A stretch of 64,000 nt of DNA from Aquisediminimonas profunda (GTDB taxonomy: Bacteria; Pseudomonadota; Alphaproteobacteria; Sphingomonadales; Sphingomonadaceae). The first letter of the stretch is position 1. Every line of letters starts with the position of its first letter. The DNA lies in contig NZ_CP080327.1 in NCBI RefSeq assembly GCF_019443285.1, forward strand, positions 3,220,001-3,284,000, given 5' to 3'. Positions 27,750 to 38,174 of the stretch are shown in pieces. The notes beneath the pieces are model-generated. The model made no database searches. It was not told where the DNA came from and saw nothing but the letters and a program-made list of their open reading frames with translations. A program made the position numbers and the translations under genes.

Positions 27750-28573
27750 TGCTCAAACAGGGTTGATATCACCATTGCTATGACCGGGGTGATGATCCCG
27801 GAATAGGCAGCTGGCCCTGGCCCAATCATTCGGATGACACTGAAATAGGCCATGAACGCGACTGCGGAGGCAGCAATTCCGAGATAGAGGACGCCACCGA
27901 TGTAGGTGAGGTTCCACGCAATCGTCGGCGGGCCGACCGAAGCCCATGCCCAAAGGGCGTCAGCCAAGGTGCCCCAAGTCATCCCCCACGCAAGCATGGT
28001 TGCCATTGGCATTTCATGCGCTCTTCGTGTCGCCTGAAGAATATTGGCGACCGAGGCGGAAAGCACACCGAGCAAAGTCAGTCCAATCCCCAGCAGTACA
28101 GTGTCCCCTCCACCCCCCTGCCTATACTCGTTGATGAAAAGCAGAACGATGCCAGCAATGGCGACCAGCGAACCAAAATAGAACCGCGGGGTTGCGCGAA
28201 GGCCAAGAAAGATGCGCGCCAGCAGTGTGTTGGGCACAATCAGCAACGCAAAAAGAATTGCCACCAATCCTGAGGTTATGTGCGCTTCAGCCCGATAGAC
28301 GAAATTGAAATTGAAGACGAATTGGGCCACTCCAAACACCAGCACAAATCGTTGCTGCCGACCATTAAGCGTGAGCCGCTCACCCTTGAACCATGCATAT
28401 GCAAACATTGCCAACGCCGAAACGGCAAACCGGTATGTGACCGACCAACTGGGAGGCACCACCCCAAGCTGCCCGCGGATTACAAACCACGTCGTACCCC
28501 AGATAAGCGTGCATATCCAGAACGGGATCTGAACATGCAAACTCAACAGGGAGTGACCGAAAGGTTTACTCAC
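27650..28573 (-). CDS. EamA/DMT family transporter, 307 aa
   Basis: This inner-membrane carrier has ten predicted helices in two EamA repeats, about residues 13-135 and 155-300. The first repeat opens with WICTLIWGTTWFVIRGQLG and the second has GVLYLGIAASAVAF. Members export amino acids or metabolites. The gene starts with GTG overlapping the stop of the threonine aldolase gene (GTGA), so the two are coupled. That suggests amino-acid export, but the substrate is not known. The 3' end overlaps the convergent YeeZ-like gene by 100 bp. Confidence 0.9.
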   Translation of the reverse strand: MSKPFGHSLLSLHVQIPFWICTLIWGTTWFVIRGQLGVVPPSWSVTYRFAVSALAMFAYAWFKGERLTLNGRQQRFVLVFGVAQFVFNFNFVYRAEAHITSGLVAILFALLIVPNTLLARIFLGLRATPRFYFGSLVAIAGIVLLFINEYRQGGGGDTVLLGIGLTLLGVLSASVANILQATRRAHEMPMATMLAWGMTWGTLADALWAWASVGPPTIAWNLTYIGGVLYLGIAASAVAFMAYFSVIRMIGPGPAAYSGIITPVIAMVISTLFEHYNWTAIAAGGGALAMAGLVIALSARRPIAKSA

Positions 28574-29571
28574 AAGCCAGAAATAGCCGCAGCAAGCGCA
28601 GAAACTTCATGCTTCGGCTGGTCCCATGAAATCACGAGCCGGATCTCGCCTGGCGCCCAATCGTAAAAGTCAAAACCTTGCGCTCTCAGGCGCGCAGCCT
28701 CTTGCGAAGTCATTCGAACGAACACTTCATTGGCCTGAACCGGGTAGACCAGTCGTGTGCCGGCAGCCTGGCCCAAGGCATTCGCTCCTTCATTGGCAGC
28801 CCGGGCATTGTCCAGCCAAAGGCCATCTTCAAGCATGGCCAGGATCTGCGCTGCAAGGTAACGCCCTTTTGACAGCAGATGCCCACCCCGCTTTCTGCGA
28901 TAACGGGTCGCTTCAGCAAGGGAAGGATCGAAAAAGATCAGGGCTTCCGCGCTCATCCCGCCATTTTTGACAAAGCCAAAGCTCAGAACATCAACACCGC
29001 TTTTCCATGTCAAATCGGCCGGTGTCGCCCCGGTTGACGCCACAGCGTTTGCAAATCGCGCGCCATCCATATGGAACCGCAATCCCAACTCTCTTGCTGC
29101 GTCGCCAATGGCACGGACATCATTTTCGCTATAGGTCAGCCCATATTCCGTAGCGTTCGTAATAGACACCGCGTGCGGTTGGGCCTGATGAACGTCCTTG
29201 CGGATTGCGCCTACGACGCCCCGCACGGCATCCGGAGAGAGTTTCGCTCCTTCTCCCGGTGCAAGCAGGAGTTTTGCACCATGCGTGTAAAATTCGGGAG
29301 CGCCGCATTCATCAATCTGGATGTGCGCTTCGGAATGGCAAACAATACTGCCATGCGGCGGACACAAACTGGCAAGCCCCAAGGCGTTAGCGGCTGTTCC
29401 AGTCGATACCCAGAGTGCTGCTACATCACATTCAAATAGCTCCGAAAACGCCGTATCCAAGGAGCGGCTGAGAGAGTCGCCGTCGTAAGCCGTGTCAACC
29501 TGATTGACACGAGCAATGGCATCCAGAACCTTCGGGTGAACTGAAGCAGCATTGTCGGAAAAGAACCGCAT
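28570..29571 (-). CDS. ltaE: Low-specificity L-threonine aldolase, PLP-dependent, 333 aa
   Basis: This fold-type I PLP enzyme cleaves threonine or allo-threonine to glycine and acetaldehyde. Visible are FSDNAASVHP at the N-terminus, the aromatic/His stack region CHSEAHIQIDECGAPEF, HMDGARFANA (PLP Asp) and SFGFVKNGGM with the Schiff-base Lys. The ATG at 29571 gives the standard MRFFSDN start. The frame continues upstream to a TTG that would add seven residues. It lies upstream of the EamA transporter with a four-base overlap. Related beta-eliminating lyases share this fold, but the motifs fit threonine aldolase best. Confidence 0.9.
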   Translation of the reverse strand: MRFFSDNAASVHPKVLDAIARVNQVDTAYDGDSLSRSLDTAFSELFECDVAALWVSTGTAANALGLASLCPPHGSIVCHSEAHIQIDECGAPEFYTHGAKLLLAPGEGAKLSPDAVRGVVGAIRKDVHQAQPHAVSITNATEYGLTYSENDVRAIGDAARELGLRFHMDGARFANAVASTGATPADLTWKSGVDVLSFGFVKNGGMSAEALIFFDPSLAEATRYRRKRGGHLLSKGRYLAAQILAMLEDGLWLDNARAANEGANALGQAAGTRLVYPVQANEVFVRMTSQEAARLRAQGFDFYDWAPGEIRLVISWDQPKHEVSALAAAISGL

Positions 29572-29718
29572 GAGGAACCCATGCGCGGACAAAACTGCCT
29601 CGTCAACTTGGCATGGATAGCTTTCACACGTTGCTGCCGGTCCTCGGAACTACAGAAAATCGCTCATGCGCCGTTAATCACGATTGGAACACAAGGCGTT
29701 CCCATTAGGGGAGAAGAT

Positions 29719-29754
29719 CATGCAAGGGGTGTATGACGCCATGGGAAGTGTTTG
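29719..29754 (+). CDS. Possible 11-codon leader peptide
   Basis: A short frame, ATG to TGA, encodes MQGVYDAMGSV and has a good ribosome binding site (GGGGAGAAG). Its TGA stop runs into the GAGGA ribosome binding site of the next small gene. This is the arrangement seen in translationally coupled leader peptides. Chance is quite possible at this length. Confidence 0.25.
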
Positions 29755-29765
29755 AGGATCCGCTT

Positions 29766-29936
29766 ATGCCCGATCACGCACCCATCTATGAGATCCGTTC
29801 GGCAGCGGCTGATTTGCTTCAGAAACTCGACGAAAATGAGCTTTTCGAGGCTGCAGCACTTATGGCATCAACGATTGACATGATTGACGTTGCCATTCGA
29901 CGCATGACCTCATGCGAGCCATCCTACGGCGAATAG
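29766..29936 (+). CDS. Small hypothetical protein, 56 aa
   Basis: I do not recognise this protein. The ATG at 29766 has GAGGA seven bases upstream. An in-frame ATG at 29733 would give 67 residues but lacks a ribosome binding site. The product is acidic and mostly helical in appearance (AADLLQKLDENELFEAAALMAS), with no membrane segment or cysteine pair. It stands alone between the divergent threonine aldolase gene and the PilZ gene, 249 bp before the latter. Confidence that it is coding rests on the ribosome binding site and on its position in an otherwise empty gap. Confidence 0.55.
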   Translation: MPDHAPIYEIRSAAADLLQKLDENELFEAAALMASTIDMIDVAIRRMTSCEPSYGE

Positions 29937-30185
29937 GCCTTTACCGCTCGCCAAATGGCTGCGAGTGCAAACCCGGCCAAACTACGTTATTTTCGCAATA
30001 ACTCGCCATTTGACCGCTTTATCTGAAGATCTGCAATCCAAGTAACAATTGCTGGCAAATTTATTAGTCATTTGGACTATAACTACTGTGCGCTCAGCCG
30101 TTCCTTAAAGAGTCGCGCGGACTATCGAATTGCCGCCAATGGAACGGCCATGGTCAGAAATGGCCAGAAGATGGAGATTGCACGA

Positions 30186-30812
30186 ATGTTTCAGGGAAAG
30201 CCGCCAATTGCTGCCAGCAAGACTGCCGAGCGTCGGACAGCCAAACGGCATATGTCGGTTTTCCTTCTTGCCAAGGTCACCGCAGGCGACAGGCAAAGTC
30301 TGGGTCGCGTGCTGAACCTCTCTCACAGCGGCGCAAAGATTGAAACTCGGCTTGCTTTCACGCCAGGTGACCCCCTGTTTCTGGAAATTCGCTCGGACCT
30401 CAAAGTCGCGGGAACGGTGAGGTGGGTCGGAGACAAGTCAATCGGAATCCTGTTTGACAAAGAAATTGACGTCGGGCGCTTCCTGTCACGTGAACAGCCT
30501 AAATTGCGCAGGGAAAAGCCGAGAGCACCAAGATATGTCTGCGACACAGATGCAAGCATTTCCGCAGAAACCGAAAAGTCCGTACTCAAGGTTCGCGATG
30601 TATCCTTGTCCGGTGCCGGCCTGATCGGCGAAACTACTCTCAATCCCGGAGAAGACGTACTGGTGACGATCCTGGGGCTGGAGCCCAGACGCGCCAAAGT
30701 GATGTGGTCGAATGCGCAAGGGATTGGAATAACATTTCTCAAACCATTGGATTTCAGAGATTTTGATCAATGGCTTGACGAACAGAAGGCACGACCACGC
30801 GAACCCAAATAG
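30186..30812 (+). CDS. Protein with two PilZ domains, 208 aa
   Basis: PilZ domains bind cyclic di-GMP through an RxxxR motif and a D/NxSxxG motif. The first domain has RRTAKR near the start and LNLSHSGAKIE. The second has RREKPRAPR and VRDVSLSGAGL. Both motif pairs are therefore recognisable. The start is uncertain: I chose the ATG at 30186, nine bases after GGAG. ATGs at 30150 and 30171 and a TTG at 30072 are also in frame. No enzymatic domain is attached, so it is probably a c-di-GMP effector for motility, surface or polysaccharide control. It is convergent with hutU, 17 bases away. Confidence 0.85.
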   Translation: MFQGKPPIAASKTAERRTAKRHMSVFLLAKVTAGDRQSLGRVLNLSHSGAKIETRLAFTPGDPLFLEIRSDLKVAGTVRWVGDKSIGILFDKEIDVGRFLSREQPKLRREKPRAPRYVCDTDASISAETEKSVLKVRDVSLSGAGLIGETTLNPGEDVLVTILGLEPRRAKVMWSNAQGIGITFLKPLDFRDFDQWLDEQKARPREPK

Positions 30813-30829
30813 GGACGATGGCCTTCAAG

Positions 30830-32482
30830 CTAAATGCTGGGCAAATCGAGCCCCTTGTCCCTCGCACACTCGATTGCAATCTCATAACCAGCATCGGCAT
30901 GCCGCATGACACCTGTCGCAGGATCGTTCCAGAGCACGTTGCCAAGTCGGCGCGCGGCATCATCCGTGCCGTCCGCAACAATCACCATGCCAGCATGCTG
31001 CGAATAGCCCATTCCGACGCCTCCCCCATGATGGAGAGACACCCAGGTGGCGCCTGACGCAGTGTTGAGCAGCGCGTTGAGCAATGGCCAGTCGGATACG
31101 GCATCCGAACCATCCTTCATTGCCTCTGTCTCCCGGTTGGGGCTGGCGACCGAACCCGAGTCCAGGTGATCGCGCCCGATGACGATCGGCGCTTTCAACT
31201 CACCAGAGCGGACCATTTCATTGAATGCCAGACCTAACCGATGGCGGTCTCCCAAGCCAACCCAGCAGATACGCGCCGGCAGACCCTGAAATTGGATGCG
31301 CTCGCGCGCCATGTCGAGCCAGTTGTGAAGGTGCGCATCGTCAGGCAACAACTCCCTGACCTTGGCATCTGTCCGGTATATGTCTTCCGGATCGCCCGAA
31401 AGTGCAGCCCAGCGAAACGGACCGATTCCCCTGCAGAACAATGGTCGGACATAGGCTGGCACAAACCCGGGAAAGGCAAAGGCATCCTCTACCCCTTCAT
31501 CTTTGGCCACCTGACGAATGTTGTTGCCATAGTCGAACGTGGGCACACCCAAGCGATGAAAGGCGAGCATTGCCCGCACATGGATTGCCATCGATTCCCG
31601 CGCCGCACGTTGGACGGCGGCCGGATCGCTTTCACGCGCGGCCATCCAGCGTTCAAGCGTCCAGCCTTTCGGCAAATAGCCATTTATTGGATCATGTGCA
31701 GACGTCTGGTCGGTAACGGCGTCAGGCCTGACACCGCGGCGGACCAGTTCAGGCAAGATTTCAGCAGCATTGCCCAACAGCCCCACAGAAACAGGCGTCG
31801 CGGAGGTGGTAACAATCTTGAGTGCTTCATCAAGGCTATCAGTCTGGCGATCGATATAACCGGTGCGGAGTCGCATCTCTATGCGGGACGGCTGACATTC
31901 AACAGCAAGGCAGGATGCACCAGCCATTGTTGCAGCGAGTGGCTGGGCACCGCCCATTCCGCCAAGGCCAGCAGTCAGAATCCACTTGCCGGACAGATCA
32001 CCGCCATAATGCTGCCTTCCCATTTCCACGAATGTTTCATAGGTTCCCTGCACAATTCCTTGAGAACCAATGTAAATCCATGAACCAGCAGTCATCTGGC
32101 CGTACATCATCAGGCCTTTGCGATCGAGTTCGTGGAAGTGATCCCAGGTTGCCCAGTGCGGTACCAGGTTGGAATTGGCGATCAGCACACGTGGCGCATC
32201 CTTGTGGGTCCTGAATACACCGACAGGCTTGCCTGACTGGACAAGCAACGTCTGATCCTCTTCGAGCCGCCGCAAAGTTTCGACGATCCGGTCAAAACAT
32301 TCCCAGTTGCGCGCAGCGCGGCCAATCCCGCCATAGACGACCAGACCATGCGGGTCTTCGGCAACATCCGGATCGAGATTATTCATCAACATCCGCAAGG
32401 CCGCTTCGGTCAGCCAGCTCTTCGCACTGCATTCGGGGCCGCGCGGACTTCTGATGGTGCGGCTGTTGTCGATGCGCGTCAT
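30830..32482 (-). CDS. hutU: Urocanate hydratase, 550 aa
   Basis: This is the second enzyme of histidine degradation, which hydrates urocanate to 4-imidazolone-5-propionate with tightly bound NAD as an electrophile. The family signatures [25 protein letters not shown] and [18 protein letters not shown] are all present, and the length is normal. I chose the ATG at 32482 because GGAG precedes it and it overlaps the hutG stop (ATGA). The open frame upstream is the reverse reading of hutG. It is the last gene of hutIHGU. Confidence 0.97.
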   Translation of the reverse strand: MTRIDNSRTIRSPRGPECSAKSWLTEAALRMLMNNLDPDVAEDPHGLVVYGGIGRAARNWECFDRIVETLRRLEEDQTLLVQSGKPVGVFRTHKDAPRVLIANSNLVPHWATWDHFHELDRKGLMMYGQMTAGSWIYIGSQGIVQGTYETFVEMGRQHYGGDLSGKWILTAGLGGMGGAQPLAATMAGASCLAVECQPSRIEMRLRTGYIDRQTDSLDEALKIVTTSATPVSVGLLGNAAEILPELVRRGVRPDAVTDQTSAHDPINGYLPKGWTLERWMAARESDPAAVQRAARESMAIHVRAMLAFHRLGVPTFDYGNNIRQVAKDEGVEDAFAFPGFVPAYVRPLFCRGIGPFRWAALSGDPEDIYRTDAKVRELLPDDAHLHNWLDMARERIQFQGLPARICWVGLGDRHRLGLAFNEMVRSGELKAPIVIGRDHLDSGSVASPNRETEAMKDGSDAVSDWPLLNALLNTASGATWVSLHHGGGVGMGYSQHAGMVIVADGTDDAARRLGNVLWNDPATGVMRHADAGYEIAIECARDKGLDLPSI

Positions 32483-33276
32483 TGTGCAGCTCCTTTTGCA
32501 AAATCGAGACAGGCAGAAAGGACGTCCCGCAGAACCGGCTGCAGCCGCGCCGCGCGCGACGCGTCCCACACCGGCGGCCAAGGACCGGTTTCATCAAGAT
32601 ATCCGCGCATTGCGAGCTCCATCTGGATTGCGTGAACACCGTTCTCAGGGTCACCATAATGGCGCGTAATCCAGCCGCCCTTGAAGCGGCCATTGACTGC
32701 AGTTGAATGTCCAGAACACGCAGAGGCGACGCCTTCGGTCAGGGACGGCGCACAACTCCGGCCATCGAAGCTGCCAATGTTGAATTGCGGCAATTCGCCC
32801 TCGAACAGCCGCGGCACCTGACTGAGGATAGAATGCGCATCGTAAAGGACGATCCGGCTGTGCACACTGCGGAGGCGCGATATCTGCGACGACAAGGCTT
32901 CATGGTAGGGATCAAAAAAGCACGCGCGTCGGCGTGCGACCTCTGCACCGTCAGGCTCCATGCCCGATTTGTATAGAGAAGCACCGTCGAAACCTGTCTC
33001 GGGGCATAAACCCGTTGTTGCCTGCCCCGGGTAGAGCGACTGACCGGAAGGGTCCCGATTGACGTCGATTACCGTGCGCGACATCGAAGTGCGAATGATC
33101 GTAGCCCCGAAGTCGGATGCGAAGGCGTACAGCCGATCCACGAAGAAGTCCGAGTCGTGCTGCGCCAGTTCAAGGGAAAGAAGGGAAGACCTTACGTCCT
33201 CCGGGACATCGGTTCCCGCATGCGGGATACTGACAATGATCGGCGCTTCGCCAGGGCTGATCGAAAGCCAATCCAT
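32479..33276 (-). CDS. hutG: N-formylglutamate deformylase, 265 aa
   Basis: This metal-dependent amidohydrolase performs the last step of the five-enzyme pathway, N-formylglutamate to glutamate and formate. The motifs [40 protein letters not shown] and FNIGSFDG belong to the FGase family and not to the arginase-like HutG of the four-step pathway. HutF in the same locus agrees. The stop of hutH and the start of hutG share one base (TGATG), and the hutG stop overlaps hutU by four bases. Confidence 0.95.
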   Translation of the reverse strand: MDWLSISPGEAPIIVSIPHAGTDVPEDVRSSLLSLELAQHDSDFFVDRLYAFASDFGATIIRTSMSRTVIDVNRDPSGQSLYPGQATTGLCPETGFDGASLYKSGMEPDGAEVARRRACFFDPYHEALSSQISRLRSVHSRIVLYDAHSILSQVPRLFEGELPQFNIGSFDGRSCAPSLTEGVASACSGHSTAVNGRFKGGWITRHYGDPENGVHAIQMELAMRGYLDETGPWPPVWDASRAARLQPVLRDVLSACLDFAKGAAQ

Positions 33277-34796
33277 CAGGCCAACCCCGGCAGGCCTGTG
33301 AGTTCAGCCAGCGCTCCACTGCGGATGATGGCAGTCGCTTTGGCCATGTCAGGATGGAAATAGCGATCTTCCGCCAATGCGGGCACCTGCGCGCGCAACA
33401 GGGCCCGGGCAGCCTCCAACGCAGTGCTCGACGCGAGCGGAGAATGGAACTCGCACCCTTGGGCTGCTGCAAGATACTCAATGCCAATGACATGCGAGAG
33501 GTTGTCGGCCATGCCAGACAATCTTCGCGCCCCATGCGCAGCCATCGAGACATGGTCTTCCTGATTGGCAGAGGTTGGGATCGAATCCACACTGGCCGGA
33601 TAAGCGCGCTGTTTGTTCTCTGACACCAGAGCGGCCGCAGTGACCTGCGGAATCATAAAACCCGAATTGAGCCCGGGGTGAGCTGTCAGGAACGCAGGCA
33701 AGCCGGAGAGTGCGGGGTCGACCAGCATTGCGATCCTGCGTTCGGAGATCGAGCCGATTTCGCACAAGGCGAGCGCGATCATATCGGCGGCGAAAGCCAC
33801 CGGTTCAGCATGGAAGTTGCCACCCGAAAGGGCCTCGTCACTTTCCGCAAAAATCAGCGGGTTATCCGAAACACCATTGGCTTCATGCGCAAGAGTTGCG
33901 GCAGCCTGGCGAAGAAGATCGAGTACAGCGCCCATCACCTGAGGCTGGCATCGCAGACAATAGGGATCCTGAACACGTTCATCGCCCAGCCGATGTGATG
34001 CGCGAATTTCCGATCCTTTCATCAGCTGTCGCAGGGCAGCTGCGGTTTCAATCTGGCCGCGATGCCTGCGTAGGGCATGTATGCGAGGGTCAAACGGCGT
34101 ATCCGATCCCTTGGCCGCTTCGGTCGACAGCGCACCTGTCACAAGGGCCGATTGGAACAAGCGCTCTGCTTCGAAGAGGCCAGCGAGAGCGTAGGCGCAA
34201 GAGAATTGCGTTCCGTTGAGCAGAGCTAATCCTTCCTTGGGTCCAAGGGTCAGAGGAACAAGGCCTGCCTCCATCAATGCAACCGACGCGGGCAGTTCCT
34301 GTCCGCCGACAATGATCGCGCCTGTCCCAATCATGGTCGCGGCCAAATGGGCCAAAGGGGCCAGGTCGCCCGAAGCCCCGACAGAGCCTCGCGCGGGAAT
34401 GACTGGTGTCAGGCCTTTCTGCAGCATTGATTCAAGCAGAGCGACTGTTTCCGGGCGAACGCCGGAGGCGCCTTGCGCAAGACTGGTGAGCTTCAAGGCC
34501 ATCATGAGGCGCGCAACAGGCACAGGCATCGCATCGCCCACGCCCGCCGCATGGCTCAGGACGATATTGCGCTGCAGGACTTCGAGGTCATTGTCATCAA
34601 TCCTGACGGTCGCCAGCTTTCCAAATCCGGTGTTGATTCCATAGACGGGTTCCTGCTTTGCCAGGATCCGAGACACCGCGGCGGCGCTCTGGGCAATACG
34701 CGTGCGGCAAGACGGATCCAGTTCCGGGCACGCGCCGCGATAGATCGCCCGCCAGTCGCCCAAAGGAACCTCGCCAGGTGTCGTCACAAGTGTCAT
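33276..34796 (-). CDS. hutH: Histidine ammonia-lyase, 506 aa
   Basis: This is the first enzyme of histidine degradation, giving urocanate and ammonia. The electrophilic MIO group forms from Ala141-Ser142-Gly143 in [22 protein letters not shown] near 52-59 and the later [11 protein letters not shown] segment are also conserved. I chose the ATG at 34796 because GGAGAGGG precedes it. A TTG four codons upstream is less likely. It overlaps hutI by ATGA, so translation of the four genes is coupled. Confidence 0.97.
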   Translation of the reverse strand: MTLVTTPGEVPLGDWRAIYRGACPELDPSCRTRIAQSAAAVSRILAKQEPVYGINTGFGKLATVRIDDNDLEVLQRNIVLSHAAGVGDAMPVPVARLMMALKLTSLAQGASGVRPETVALLESMLQKGLTPVIPARGSVGASGDLAPLAHLAATMIGTGAIIVGGQELPASVALMEAGLVPLTLGPKEGLALLNGTQFSCAYALAGLFEAERLFQSALVTGALSTEAAKGSDTPFDPRIHALRRHRGQIETAAALRQLMKGSEIRASHRLGDERVQDPYCLRCQPQVMGAVLDLLRQAAATLAHEANGVSDNPLIFAESDEALSGGNFHAEPVAFAADMIALALCEIGSISERRIAMLVDPALSGLPAFLTAHPGLNSGFMIPQVTAAALVSENKQRAYPASVDSIPTSANQEDHVSMAAHGARRLSGMADNLSHVIGIEYLAAAQGCEFHSPLASSTALEAARALLRAQVPALAEDRYFHPDMAKATAIIRSGALAELTGLPGLA

Positions 34797-36004
34797 TGCC
34801 CTCTCCAAATCCGCGCATGAAGCGGGTTTTTCCCAATGTTACTGACCAATTCGGCTGGACTTCCAATGTCCCAGATAGCCAGATCGCAAGACTTCCCGAT
34901 TTCAAGCGATCCGGTTTCATTTCCCAGCCCAAGTGCGCGCGCCGCATTGATCGTGACGCCAGCCAGGCACTCGTCGACCGTCAGCCTGAAAAGCGTCGCT
35001 GCCATGTTCATAGCCAGAAGGAGCGACGTCAAAGGCGAGGTGCCAGGATTGCAATCTGTAGCCACAGCAATCGGAACATTTGCATCGCGCAGTGCGCCGA
35101 CCGGCGGCATCTGGGTTTCTCGCGTGAAATAATAAGCACCCGGCAAGAGGACTGCGATGGTGCCAGATGCCTTCATGGCCTGAATGCCTGCGGCATCAAG
35201 ATATTCCAGATGATCGGCCGAAAGAGCTCCGTATCGGGCCGCAAGCGCTGCACCATGACTGTTCGAAAGCTGTTCGGCATGCAGCTTCACGGGCAATCCA
35301 TGCGCCCTTGCCGACATGAAAACGCGTTCGATCTGTGCAGGTGAAAAACCAATGGATTCGCAAAATCCGTCTACAGCATCGGCAAGACCCAGAGCGGCAA
35401 TGGCTGGAATCATGTCTGTGCAAACATGATCAATATAGTCGTCTGTTCGACCGGCAAATTCGGGCGGCAAGGCATGCGCCCCGAGGAAGCTCGTCACAAC
35501 GCCTACGCGCCGCTCCTTTCCAAGCCTTTTCGCCGCGCGAAGCATCCTGATTTCTGCATCAAGCGACAAACCATAGCCGGACTTCACTTCGACAGTCGTC
35601 GCGCCCTCCGAAATCAATGCATCAAGCCGCGCGAGCGACTGAGAGACAAGATCCTCTTCGGTCGCGTCGCGCGTCGCCTTCATTGTCGATACGATCCCGC
35701 CGCCAGCGCGGGCAATCTCTTCATAGGTGGCCCCGGCCAGTCTCAGCTCGAATTCTCTTGCCCTGTTGCCGGCGTGAACGAGGTGTGTGTGGCAATCGAT
35801 CAGGCCAGGCGTAATCCAGCGCCCTTCGCAATCGACTTCTTCCACGGCGACGAATGGAGGCGCGTCCGACCTGGGCCCAGCGTAGACAATGCGTCCCTTG
35901 TCGCAAGCGACCATCGCATCCGCAATGCGCCCCGACGGCGACGAGGTGTCAAGATTTGCGTTCAGCCAAAGGCGTTCGCATGGGAAATGGGACTCGGCAG
36001 CCAT
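34793..36004 (-). CDS. hutI: Imidazolonepropionase, 403 aa
   Basis: This zinc or iron amidohydrolase opens the imidazolone ring to N-formimidoyl-glutamate. [16 protein letters not shown] carries the metal-binding Hx[12 protein letters not shown] and [10 protein letters not shown] provide the later His and Asp ligands. The start is uncertain. The ATG at 36004 gives the usual length and clears the operator at 36032-36049. The ATG at 36022 is possible. The ATG at 36046 lies inside the palindrome and is unlikely. It is the first gene of hutIHGU and divergent from hutF. Confidence 0.95.
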   Translation of the reverse strand: MAAESHFPCERLWLNANLDTSSPSGRIADAMVACDKGRIVYAGPRSDAPPFVAVEEVDCEGRWITPGLIDCHTHLVHAGNRAREFELRLAGATYEEIARAGGGIVSTMKATRDATEEDLVSQSLARLDALISEGATTVEVKSGYGLSLDAEIRMLRAAKRLGKERRVGVVTSFLGAHALPPEFAGRTDDYIDHVCTDMIPAIAALGLADAVDGFCESIGFSPAQIERVFMSARAHGLPVKLHAEQLSNSHGAALAARYGALSADHLEYLDAAGIQAMKASGTIAVLLPGAYYFTRETQMPPVGALRDANVPIAVATDCNPGTSPLTSLLLAMNMAATLFRLTVDECLAGVTINAARALGLGNETGSLEIGKSCDLAIWDIGSPAELVSNIGKNPLHARIWRGQ

Positions 36005-36031
36005 CGGCAATGAAACTTGCATGCTCAGGTG

Positions 36032-36049
36032 ATTATGTCTAGACATAAT
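36032..36049. promoter_or_regulatory. Probable HutC operator, 18-bp perfect palindrome
   Basis: ATTATGTCTAGACATAAT is perfectly symmetric and contains the TGTCTAGACA core seen in operators of GntR/HutC-family repressors. It sits between the divergent starts of hutI (36004) and hutF (36073). Bound repressor could therefore close both promoters. Urocanate is the usual inducer in this family. Confidence 0.8.
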
Positions 36050-36072
36050 AATGCAATGTTGAGGATCGTGAG

Positions 36073-37425
36073 ATGACTGCGCTTTGGCTCAAGGCTGCCC
36101 TCCTGCCGTCTGGTTGGCAGAATGACGTCCGCATCGAAATCTCTGGAACTCTTATTTCCGCAGTGATTGTAGGCACTCCCGCCCGCCCGGAAGATGAACG
36201 GGCAGACATTGGCGTGCCAGGTCTATGCAATGTTCACAGCCACGCCTTCCAGCGAGGGATGGCAGGCCTGGCCGAGCATCGCGGGCCGAGCGATGATGAC
36301 TTCTGGAGCTGGCGCGAAGTCATGTACCGCTTCCTCGATCGTCTCGACCCTGACGATGTCGAGGCCATCGCTGCGATGGCCTATATCGAAATGCTCGAGA
36401 CCGGATATACGCGCGTTGGCGAGTTTCATTATCTTCACAATGATCCCGACGGGAAGCGCTATCAGGACCCGGCGGAAATGGCTGCCCGTGTCATCGGCGC
36501 ATCAGAAGCGACCGGCATTGGCATGACTTTGCTTCCTGTCTTCTATGCCCATTCGGATTTTGGCGGCGCACCGCCGAAACATGGGCAGAGGCGCTTCCTG
36601 AACGATCTTGATGCGTTTGCGCGGCTGCTCGGTGCGTGTGAGGACATCCTGCCAACAGACGGAATACTGGGGGTCGCTCCGCACAGCCTGCGTGCCGTGA
36701 CTGTCGAAGAACTCAGGGAACTTGTTGATATGCGACGGGGCGCGCCGCTTCATATACACGCCGCCGAACAGCTCAAGGAGGTTGAAGCAAGCCTGGCTTT
36801 TACCGGGGCGCGCCCCGTGGAATGGCTCTTGGCGAATGCTGGTGTCGATCAGCATTGGTGCCTCATTCACGCGACCCATCTTACGGAGGCCGAAACCGAC
36901 GCCTTGGCCGCAAGCGGCGCTGTTGCGGGACTGTGCCCCGTCACGGAAGCCAACCTGGGTGACGGTATATTTCCCGCTGTCCGGTATCTCGCAGCAGGCG
37001 GCAAGATCTCGACAGGCACTGATTCCAATATTCTGATCGATCCCGCCCAGGAGCTGCGCGCGCTGGAATATAGTCAGCGTCTTTCACACAGGGCGCGCAA
37101 CTTGCTGGCCAGCGAGGCCAGGCCATCGGTTGGACGACGGATTTTCGACGAGGCCCATGCCGGTGGTGCGCAGGCGCTGGGCGTAACGCAGGGACTGGCG
37201 GTTGGCATGTCGGCGGATCTTGTGGTCCTCGACGCCAAGCATCCAGCCCTCTACGGTCGCAGCGGCGACCAGCTCCTTGATTCCTGGATATTTGCCGCTC
37301 GCGCGAACTGCGTCGATGCCGTCTGGCGCGCTGGACGCAAGCTCGTATCCAATGGCCAGCACAAGGATCGGGAGAATGTCTGGCGACGGTACAAGGCGGT
37401 GCTGGACCGAATTCTGGCCTTATGA
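36073..37425 (+). CDS. hutF: Formimidoylglutamate deiminase, 450 aa
   Basis: This amidohydrolase converts N-formimidoyl-L-glutamate to N-formyl-L-glutamate and ammonia. The metal site is visible in [13 protein letters not shown] (His-x-His), HIHAAEQ, the His in LIHATH and STGTDSNI (Asp). It is 450 residues, as usual. GAGGAT lies seven bases before the ATG. Its presence together with HutG defines the formate-releasing pathway. The stop overlaps hutC by ATGA. Confidence 0.96.
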   Translation: MTALWLKAALLPSGWQNDVRIEISGTLISAVIVGTPARPEDERADIGVPGLCNVHSHAFQRGMAGLAEHRGPSDDDFWSWREVMYRFLDRLDPDDVEAIAAMAYIEMLETGYTRVGEFHYLHNDPDGKRYQDPAEMAARVIGASEATGIGMTLLPVFYAHSDFGGAPPKHGQRRFLNDLDAFARLLGACEDILPTDGILGVAPHSLRAVTVEELRELVDMRRGAPLHIHAAEQLKEVEASLAFTGARPVEWLLANAGVDQHWCLIHATHLTEAETDALAASGAVAGLCPVTEANLGDGIFPAVRYLAAGGKISTGTDSNILIDPAQELRALEYSQRLSHRARNLLASEARPSVGRRIFDEAHAGGAQALGVTQGLAVGMSADLVVLDAKHPALYGRSGDQLLDSWIFAARANCVDAVWRAGRKLVSNGQHKDRENVWRRYKAVLDRILAL

Positions 37426-38120
37426 GCATCGCTGAAACGATCCGATCCGACATAGAAGGACGAATTGCTTCCGGCGAATGGAAGCCCGGCTTTCGCATTC
37501 CCTTCGAACATGAACTCGTGACTCAATATGGTTGCGCCAGAGCTACAGTCGGAAAAGCCTTGACCGCTCTGGCGCGCGCGGGCCTTATCGAACGACGCCG
37601 CAAGGCGGGGTCTTTCGTCGCCCATCCGCATGTGCACGCGGCGGTGCTCGATATCCCCGATATTGGCGCTGCGATCGCCCAGCGAACGGGCTCCTATCAT
37701 TTCGAACTGATTTCCAGCGAAGTGACGACAAGCGACCATCGCTCGCCTGATTTTGCCGGTGCCACAAAGCTGCGGCGCATTGTGGGCATTCACCACGGAC
37801 GTTCGGGGCCCTTTGCCTTTGAAGACAGGACGATCAATCTTGATGCCGTCCCGCAAGCACGGGATGCCGACTTTACTCGCGAGCCTCCCAGCACCTGGCT
37901 TCTCGGCCATGTTCCCTGGAGCGAGGCACGCCACCGAATTAGTGCGATCGGGGCACCCACGGAAGTGGCGCGCAGATTGAAGGTCGCCAAAGGGACCGCC
38001 TGCCTGATGGTCGAGCGCTGGACCTGGCGCGAGGGAATTCCGATCACGTTTGTCTGCCAGACATTCCTGGGTGATCGGTTTGACCTGATCGCCAACTTTG
38101 TACCGGGATCACGTGCATGA
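37422..38120 (+). CDS. hutC: Histidine utilisation repressor, GntR/HutC family, 232 aa
   Basis: An N-terminal winged helix-turn-helix (about 1-70, with IPFEHELVTQYGCARATVGKAL) is followed by a UTRA ligand-binding domain (about 90-230). In this family urocanate releases the repressor from DNA. The gene is coupled to hutF by a four-base overlap, and the 18-bp palindrome at 36032-36049 is its likely operator. This would make the repressor autoregulated through the hutF promoter. Confidence 0.94.
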   Translation: MSIAETIRSDIEGRIASGEWKPGFRIPFEHELVTQYGCARATVGKALTALARAGLIERRRKAGSFVAHPHVHAAVLDIPDIGAAIAQRTGSYHFELISSEVTTSDHRSPDFAGATKLRRIVGIHHGRSGPFAFEDRTINLDAVPQARDADFTREPPSTWLLGHVPWSEARHRISAIGAPTEVARRLKVAKGTACLMVERWTWREGIPITFVCQTFLGDRFDLIANFVPGSRA

Positions 38121-38174
38121 CCTGAATTGCGGTGGCCACTTGCAAGCGACCCCCGAAATCGAACCCAGCCGCGG

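Noticed and set aside
30072-30185. TTG start for the PilZ protein
   Set aside because: The added 38 residues look unlike a PilZ N-terminus, there is no ribosome binding site, and the region is AT-rich promoter-like sequence.
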